DNA from: Larix kaempferi
Taxonomy: Eukaryota; Streptophyta; Pinopsida; Pinales; Pinaceae
Direction: 5' to 3'
DNA: 64,000 nt
Assembly: GCA_027924585.1 (NCBI GenBank)
Contig: BSBM01000606.1
Span: forward strand, 12,901,501 to 12,965,500
Program-made: the position numbers and the translations under genes
In this document: positions 59,343 to 64,000 of the stretch, one piece after another
Position numbering within the stretch: the stretch's first letter is position 1
Layout: every line of letters begins with the position of its first letter
The notes under the pieces: model-generated
What the model was told of the DNA's origin: nothing
Databases searched by the model: none
What the model saw: only the letters and a program-made list of their open reading frames with translations

Positions 59343-60244
59343 TGTTACACCTAAAATATTACCACCATCTGATTCAATGTATACATCCATGAAGTTCCAT
59401 TGGCTAATTCATTTACGTAGAAGGGACATCATTATGCTTCTGCTAGGTTTTGAGAGGTCATCGCTGGTTGCACTCATGCAACTTGCGACGTCACACCTTG
59501 CTCCATTACAGGGTGCGACGAAGTTAGTTAATGGGAAAAAATAGCTTCTTCGAGATCATTCTCGAAGGTTGCTGACTTGGATCCTTATCCTTGGCCTATT
59601 GAGGGAGATTTCCTTCGGTTCCTAACCTCTTGGAAGTATCCCCTATCTCTCTCCTACCATATCTCAACCTACCCTATCCATACCCTATCCACTTAGTCCT
59701 ATATAAGTGAAGCTCTACCCCTCTCCAAAGGGAGGAAGTCTATAGTGTCTACATGCTAGTGAAATCATCCTTGAGAGATCTCTACTCATCTATTGAAAGA
59801 CTCATACTTCCTTGAGAGGATATGGAAAATGGCTTGGATGGAGAAGGGGTACAGCGTTAAGATTTGGTTGTAGTTCTATGTCTCTACTATGTATATCCCT
59901 ATTTACAGTAATACAAATGATTTCCACCAATATTGTTAACATGTGATGATATTAAGTAGTTTACCTACTTAATTGTCTACTTAGATCTCTTATTATATAG
60001 ATGATCTTTACTCGTTTTGTGTTGTTCTTTGTGTCTTAAGAGGTCTTGCAGCTGAGATCTGATGACCGCGAGACGTGGAGCAGCATTCAGGAGAAAGGAT
60101 TGCAAAGTAAAAGGTAAGACATCTAGCACTTGATCCTTAAGTAGATCTAGGAAATCCATTTGTAGTCTGTTCTATTTGTTCTAGACTCACATTGATCTAG
60201 GGAGATCCGGGTCGCGTCCGCTCGAGTGGATTGTTCGTCAAACA
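59343..60244 (+). repeat. Tat-B 3' LTR
   Basis: 902 bp, TGTTACACCTAAAATATTAC to TCGTCAAACA, followed by GTAAG TSD. Confidence 0.95.
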
Positions 60245-60899
60245 GTAAGTTCTTCCATTGCACGAAATATTCTTTGATAATTCTACTCCTCAACCTCCTT
60301 TCCCATGTCTTCAAGATATTTTCCGGAACAAGTGTAAGCTAACCTTCATCATCCAAAGGAGGAAGTATTTCATAAGTGATGATTCGGTGACCAAGGGATT
60401 TCTTGAGACAAGAAACATGAAATAAATTATGTATTTTACTCCCTTCTGGATGTTCTAGTTCATATGCTACTTCTCCAACCTTCCGCACTACCTTGTATGG
60501 CCCATAGTACCGTGGTTTTAATTTTTTTGTTCCATTCTTATTGAGAGATTTTTTTTTATATGGCTCCAACCTTAAATATACTAAATCATTGACCTGAAAG
60601 GTTCTTTCTTCTCTATGTCTATCAGCATATTATTTTTGTTGATTTTGAGCAACCTGCAAATTGTATTTCAAGAGCTTTAAAATTTCTTGGCTCTCTTCCA
60701 CCCAATCTTTAGCCTTTGGGGCTCTACTATAACCAAATATGATTTCAGAAAATGTAAGTGCATCATAACCATATAATTCTTTGAAAGGAGACATACCTAT
60801 TGACATATGATAAGTGGTGTTGTAGCAAAACTCACCCCAGTGTAGCCATTTTTCCCATGCTTTTTGCTGCTCTCCCACATAGTTTCTTAGGTGCCCTTC
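60245..60899 (-). pseudogene. Element X integrase C-terminus and first half of chromodomain
   Basis: Minus strand: WLHWGEFCYNTTYHMSIGMS, FKELYGYDALTF, ADRHREERTFQVNDLVYLRL, KLKPRYYGPYKVVRKVGEVA, IHNLFHVSCLKKSLG, then after a stop LKTWEKRLRSRIIKEYFVQW, the start of a chromodomain. It is broken by the Tat-B insertion and resumes at 27320. The chromodomain marks X as a chromovirus; known chromodomains steer integration towards particular chromatin. Confidence 0.85.
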
Positions 60900-61634
60900 C
60901 TACCATTGACTCATCCTCTTTGTTTTTCCATTAGTTTGTGGATGATATTTGGTACTTGGATTCAATTGAGCGCCCACCAATCTAAATTTTTTTTGCCAAA
61001 AAGCACCCATGAATCTCCTATCTTTATCACTGACAATGCTCTTGGGGAGCCCATGCAATCTGAAGATTTCTTTGAAAAACATATCAGCCACTTGTGCAGC
61101 ACTAAAAGATGATGTAACAAAAAAGAAATGAGAAAAAAATTTCAACCTGTCCACTACCACATATATGCAATCCTTACCCAAAGATTTAGGCAAACGGGTG
61201 ATGAAACCCATGGAGATATTGTCCCATTTTTGCTCCAGAATGGGCAATGGTTGTAATAGGCCAGCTGGACATGTAAGTTCTGATTTTTTTTGTTGACATA
61301 CTTTACATTCATTCACATATTTCTGAACATCTTCCTTCAGCCCCCTCCAAAAAAACCTTTGCCTCCACTGTCTATAAGTTTTGAATATCCCCAGATGGCC
61401 CGCTAGTGGGGAATCATATGCTTCTTGCAAAATTAGGTACTTGAGCTTTGAGTTGCGAACTAAATAAATTACTCCCTTATAATATATCATCCCATTCAAA
61501 ATCCTATTGTTATCATCCCCTTTGATTCCATCCAACACATCACAAGCAAATTTGTCTTTAGCATATTCAATTAGTAGCATATTTTTCCAATCCTTGGCAA
61601 TGTCCATGAGAGAAAAAGAAGGTCTTCTTAACAA
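60900..61634 (-). pseudogene. Element X integrase core
   Basis: Zinc region EAYDSPLAGHLGIFKTYRQW ... CKVCQQ, where the first His is Tyr. Core WDNISMGFITRLPKS, where the first catalytic Asp is Gly; IVSDKDRRFMGAFWQ keeps the second; NGKTKRMSQW has Lys for the Glu. Open for 244 codons yet inactive on all three counts. Confidence 0.88.
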
Positions 61635-61937
61635 AGCATCTGCTACTATATTATTATCTCCTTTGACATATTCAATATCAAAATCATAAGCTTGAATATT
61701 TCTTACCCACTTTTGTTCCTTTTATTTAGATCCTTTTGGGTGAGAAAGTGTCTTAGACTATTGTGGTCAGTTTTCACCACAAACTTGCTGCCCACTAAGT
61801 ATTGTCTGAATTTGGCCAATGCATGCATAATGGCCAACATTTCTTTATCATAGATGGAGTAAGGTTTTTCATGAGGCTGCAACTTTATGCTCTGAAAGGC
61901 TATGGGGTGTTGGCCTTGCTTTAGGATAGCCCCTTGT
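61635..61937 (-). pseudogene. Element X RNase H, part
   Basis: GAILKQGQHPIAFQSIKLQP, YSIYDKEMLAIMHALAKFRQ, FVVKTDHNSLRHFL, then a frameshift near 61710 and NIVADALLRRPS. The domain's first part and RT lie beyond element F. Confidence 0.85.
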
Positions 61938-63101
61938 TGATGCCTCGGATATCGTAGCATCAATCAGAAAGGGATTCTCCCCAAGAGATGATCCCAATTA
62001 GATTATCTCCCGTTTGGTATAGGGAATCCGTCCGGTTAGCGGTTGTGGCAACCGTGGGTTTGGAGTTTAAATCCGATCGTATTGGTTATGGCCCGATACA
62101 CCTTTCTTTTGGATTTTATGTGTTTTTTAATGAGATGTAAGTGCCTAAATTATATTTGATCTAGATGCAACTAAAACAGATCTAAGTCTAGAAGCTGGAG
62201 TAAATCTACCTATCCTTGCAGGGAACACATTTAAAGGATGAGCAATGAGCTGTAACATATAACACAAAGAAAGAACAGATAACTGTCAATTCTCATAGGT
62301 AAAGCTACGGCAAGAGGAAAGATCTTTAGAAGATAGCTTCTAATTCAATATAAAACGCATCTAATGCTCATAAAACAGAAAAGCAAAAAAAAATATTTAA
62401 TCTACGTAGAAAGAATAAAGAAACAGGGCTAAATATAAACAAACTGAAATAACTCTAAAGATCCCTGCAGGGAGCACAATTAAAGGCATGAACAACGAGC
62501 CATAGGAGTCATCCGAAAGACAGAATAGTTAGCCATTTAATCTAAAAGAGAACTCTACAGCAAAATAAGATATCAGCAGATAGCTCCTGATTTAGTCTGA
62601 AACACATTCACTGTTCATGAAATGGAGAAAATCGTTTGCACAGGAAGGAGCAAAAATCATTAATACAAAGAAATAATTCAGATAGTAGGAATGATCTCAC
62701 ATTAAAGTACGGAAGTCATTAGAGTAGTCCAACATACATCCATCCATCATTCTTATGCAAAACGTCCATCTCCCTAGCTTTTATTAGAAAATTCTGTTTT
62801 CAAAGAACCGATACAAGGTAGCTCGTACAGGCTTTCAAAATTTCATTCCCTGCCAAAAGTCCTTCTCTATTCTTCCTAGCTCCTATTTATAATTACAAAA
62901 CTGCCCTTTGGGCTGCCACCTAGCATCTTACACTTGTCGTCTACAGAATTTTCTCTCCTATAATAGACAAAATTGTGATTCTTTTCTTTTACAAAATATT
63001 TAACAAAAGAATGGACAGCTGTCCCTTAGCTCACGCTGTATACATTTGAGAGTTTGACAAAATACATATAGCAGAAATAATGTTCTAATATCGTGCTGTC
63101 A
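61938..63101 (-). repeat. Element F: proposed 3' LTR
   Basis: Starts exactly where X pol stops (TGATGCCTCGG) and on the minus strand would run TGACAGCACG to GAGGCATCA. It carries ATTATAAATAGG (62882-62893), an LTR-like promoter, and AATAAAA near 62780 on the same strand. CTTGT (61933-61937) is the presumed TSD. The partner LTR is out of the window, so the right boundary is tentative; no clear PPT precedes it. Confidence 0.5.
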
Positions 63102-64000
63102 TTCTTGTGCGTGAGCTTCAGCTGGGCGAGGATCACCCAAGTCAATTGATGCTGCTGATGATGCCTGGGAGGAGACACTCGAACCAATTGTTGCTGCTGC
63201 TTCTACCTGGGAAGAAGGGACTGAGCTGGCCAGACTTTCTGCCACTGCTGGGGAAGAGGGAATCGAGTCCACTGCTGTTGCTGGAATGGCTGCTGGGAGA
63301 GAAGATTCTGGATTTGCTGATGCTCCCGCAACTGCTGCAGCTTTCTTCTCTTCCTCCGCTATGTAGCTATACCACATACCCGTGTCCCTTACGACTATGT
63401 TTGCTGCAGCGGGGAACAAGATTTTCTGAGAAGTCACATTCTTCCCGAGATCTGCTCTAATGCTTTGAACTTCTTCTATTGCAGCTTGATGCAATTCTTT
63501 CAGCAGATGGCTGTGGAGTGATGACGATCCAATATACTGTTCGAGGTCATCAATAGCCAGGACATCAATCCTCTTCACATACTCCGTTTGAACGCCTACT
63601 TCTTCCTTTAGTTGAGACAAACGTTGCTCCTTATCTGGAAAGTCCTCCAGAATCTGAGGGAAGCTCAGTGTGCATTTGTCATGAACCCCTTGGAGCTTTT
63701 GGTACAGACTGTTAATTTTATCCGTTGTTCTTTGCACACTGGTTATCAGCTTACTGGCACAGTTCCTGCCAAACTCCAGCAGGGCTATGTCCTCATTAAA
63801 ACCGTCCACAGATTTAAATGGAAGATGCGAGGGGAAACCCCCTTTCCCTTCCCTCCATGCCATCTGACTTATGATATTTGCCTTGACATGGGTATTCTTA
63901 GCTTTGAGCCTATGGGCCTCCGCATTAATTTCTTTTAACCTGACTACCATGGCCTTGAGCTTGCAAACCTCATCAGTGATTAGCTCCTGAGTGTCATGCA
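63099..64000 (-). CDS. Element F ORF: coiled-coil-like protein, runs off the right edge
   Basis: Open for at least 300 codons with no stop up to the window edge. Upstream residues ELITDEVCKLKAMVVRLKEI show heptad spacing; the middle (TDKINSLYQKLQGVHDKC, SQLKEEVGVQTEYVKRID) is also helical. The C-terminal 80 residues are Ala/Ser/Pro-rich. No enzyme motif. The stop codon TGA coincides with the proposed LTR start. It could be the extra ORF of a gypsy element or of a non-autonomous element; not recognised. Confidence 0.6.
   Translation of the reverse strand, partial: HDTQELITDEVCKLKAMVVRLKEINAEAHRLKAKNTHVKANIISQMAWREGKGGFPSHLPFKSVDGFNEDIALLEFGRNCASKLITSVQRTTDKINSLYQKLQGVHDKCTLSFPQILEDFPDKEQRLSQLKEEVGVQTEYVKRIDVLAIDDLEQYIGSSSLHSHLLKELHQAAIEEVQSIRADLGKNVTSQKILFPAAANIVVRDTGMWYSYIAEEEKKAAAVAGASANPESSLPAAIPATAVDSIPSSPAVAESLASSVPSSQVEAAATIGSSVSSQASSAASIDLGDPRPAEAHAQE

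Larger units (their letters stand above)
27321..60244 (+). mobile_element. Tat-B: Ty3/gypsy element with a second RNase H, heavily nested
   Basis: LTRs of 902 bp each, TSD GTAAG (27316-27320; 60245-60249), PBS-like site, leader, gag, protease, RT, RNase H, integrase, second RNase H, 3' region, PPT. Its own sequence is about 13-15 kb; the rest is element E, a PMD-like pseudogene and Copia-C. It inserted into the chromodomain of element X. LTRs about 94% identical by eye. Catalytic residues of RT and integrase are mutated. Confidence 0.93.

Noticed and set aside
1-64000. A prokaryote-type gene system or an ordinary host gene cluster
   Set aside because: Every coding block with recognisable homology is retrotransposon-derived or PMD-like, with AT-rich spacers.

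Overview
The window is intergenic DNA from a large, repeat-rich plant genome. Almost all of it is LTR retrotransposons nested inside one another, most of them decayed. No ordinary single-copy host gene, rRNA, tRNA gene or CRISPR array was recognised. The lineages present (Ty3/gypsy elements of the Tat type with a second RNase H, a chromodomain-bearing gypsy element, Copia elements with initiator-Met primer sites, and large non-autonomous elements) point to a seed plant. A gymnosperm would fit the depth and age of nesting, but that is inference. Element letters are local labels.

Left block (1-25.9 kb). A minus-strand Tat-like gypsy element (Tat-A) holds gag, protease and the start of reverse transcriptase (RT). 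Three insertions break it: element G (189-4708, TSD CCATC) inside the RT motif FMDG; a solo LTR (9197-10826); and a plus-strand Copia element, Copia-A (11302-about 24500). Copia-A contains Copia-B (16170-23659, minus strand, TSD AAAAA), which carries five consecutive tandem-repeat arrays downstream of its pol remnant. 24501-25925 is unassigned.

Right block (25.9-64 kb). A minus-strand chromodomain gypsy element (X) has its 3' LTR at about 25926-27224. Its pol is cut in the chromodomain by the plus-strand element Tat-B (27321-60244; LTRs 902 bp each, TSD GTAAG). Tat-B has gag, protease, RT, RNase H, integrase and a second RNase H after integrase. It is interrupted by element E (34982-45725, TSD CCTGT), which contains Copia-like element D (38557-41410, TSD ATATT). 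It also contains a minus-strand plant-mobile-domain-like pseudogene (49030-50304) and Copia-C (51721-58381, TSD CTGAG), a relative of Copia-B. X is interrupted again at 61938 by element F, which carries a long open coiled-coil-like reading frame running off the right edge.

How they relate. The insertion order is readable: X, then Tat-B, then E, then D is four levels deep. Autonomous coding is everywhere broken by stops, frameshifts and lost catalytic residues, and many of the stops look like C-to-T or G-to-A changes, as expected of methylated, silenced DNA. The least explained parts are the small ORF elements G, E and F, the conserved gag-less leader with intron-like boundaries shared by Copia-B and Copia-C, and the stacked 3' tandem arrays of those two elements. 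LTR boundaries and TSDs were read directly; percent identities are by-eye estimates.
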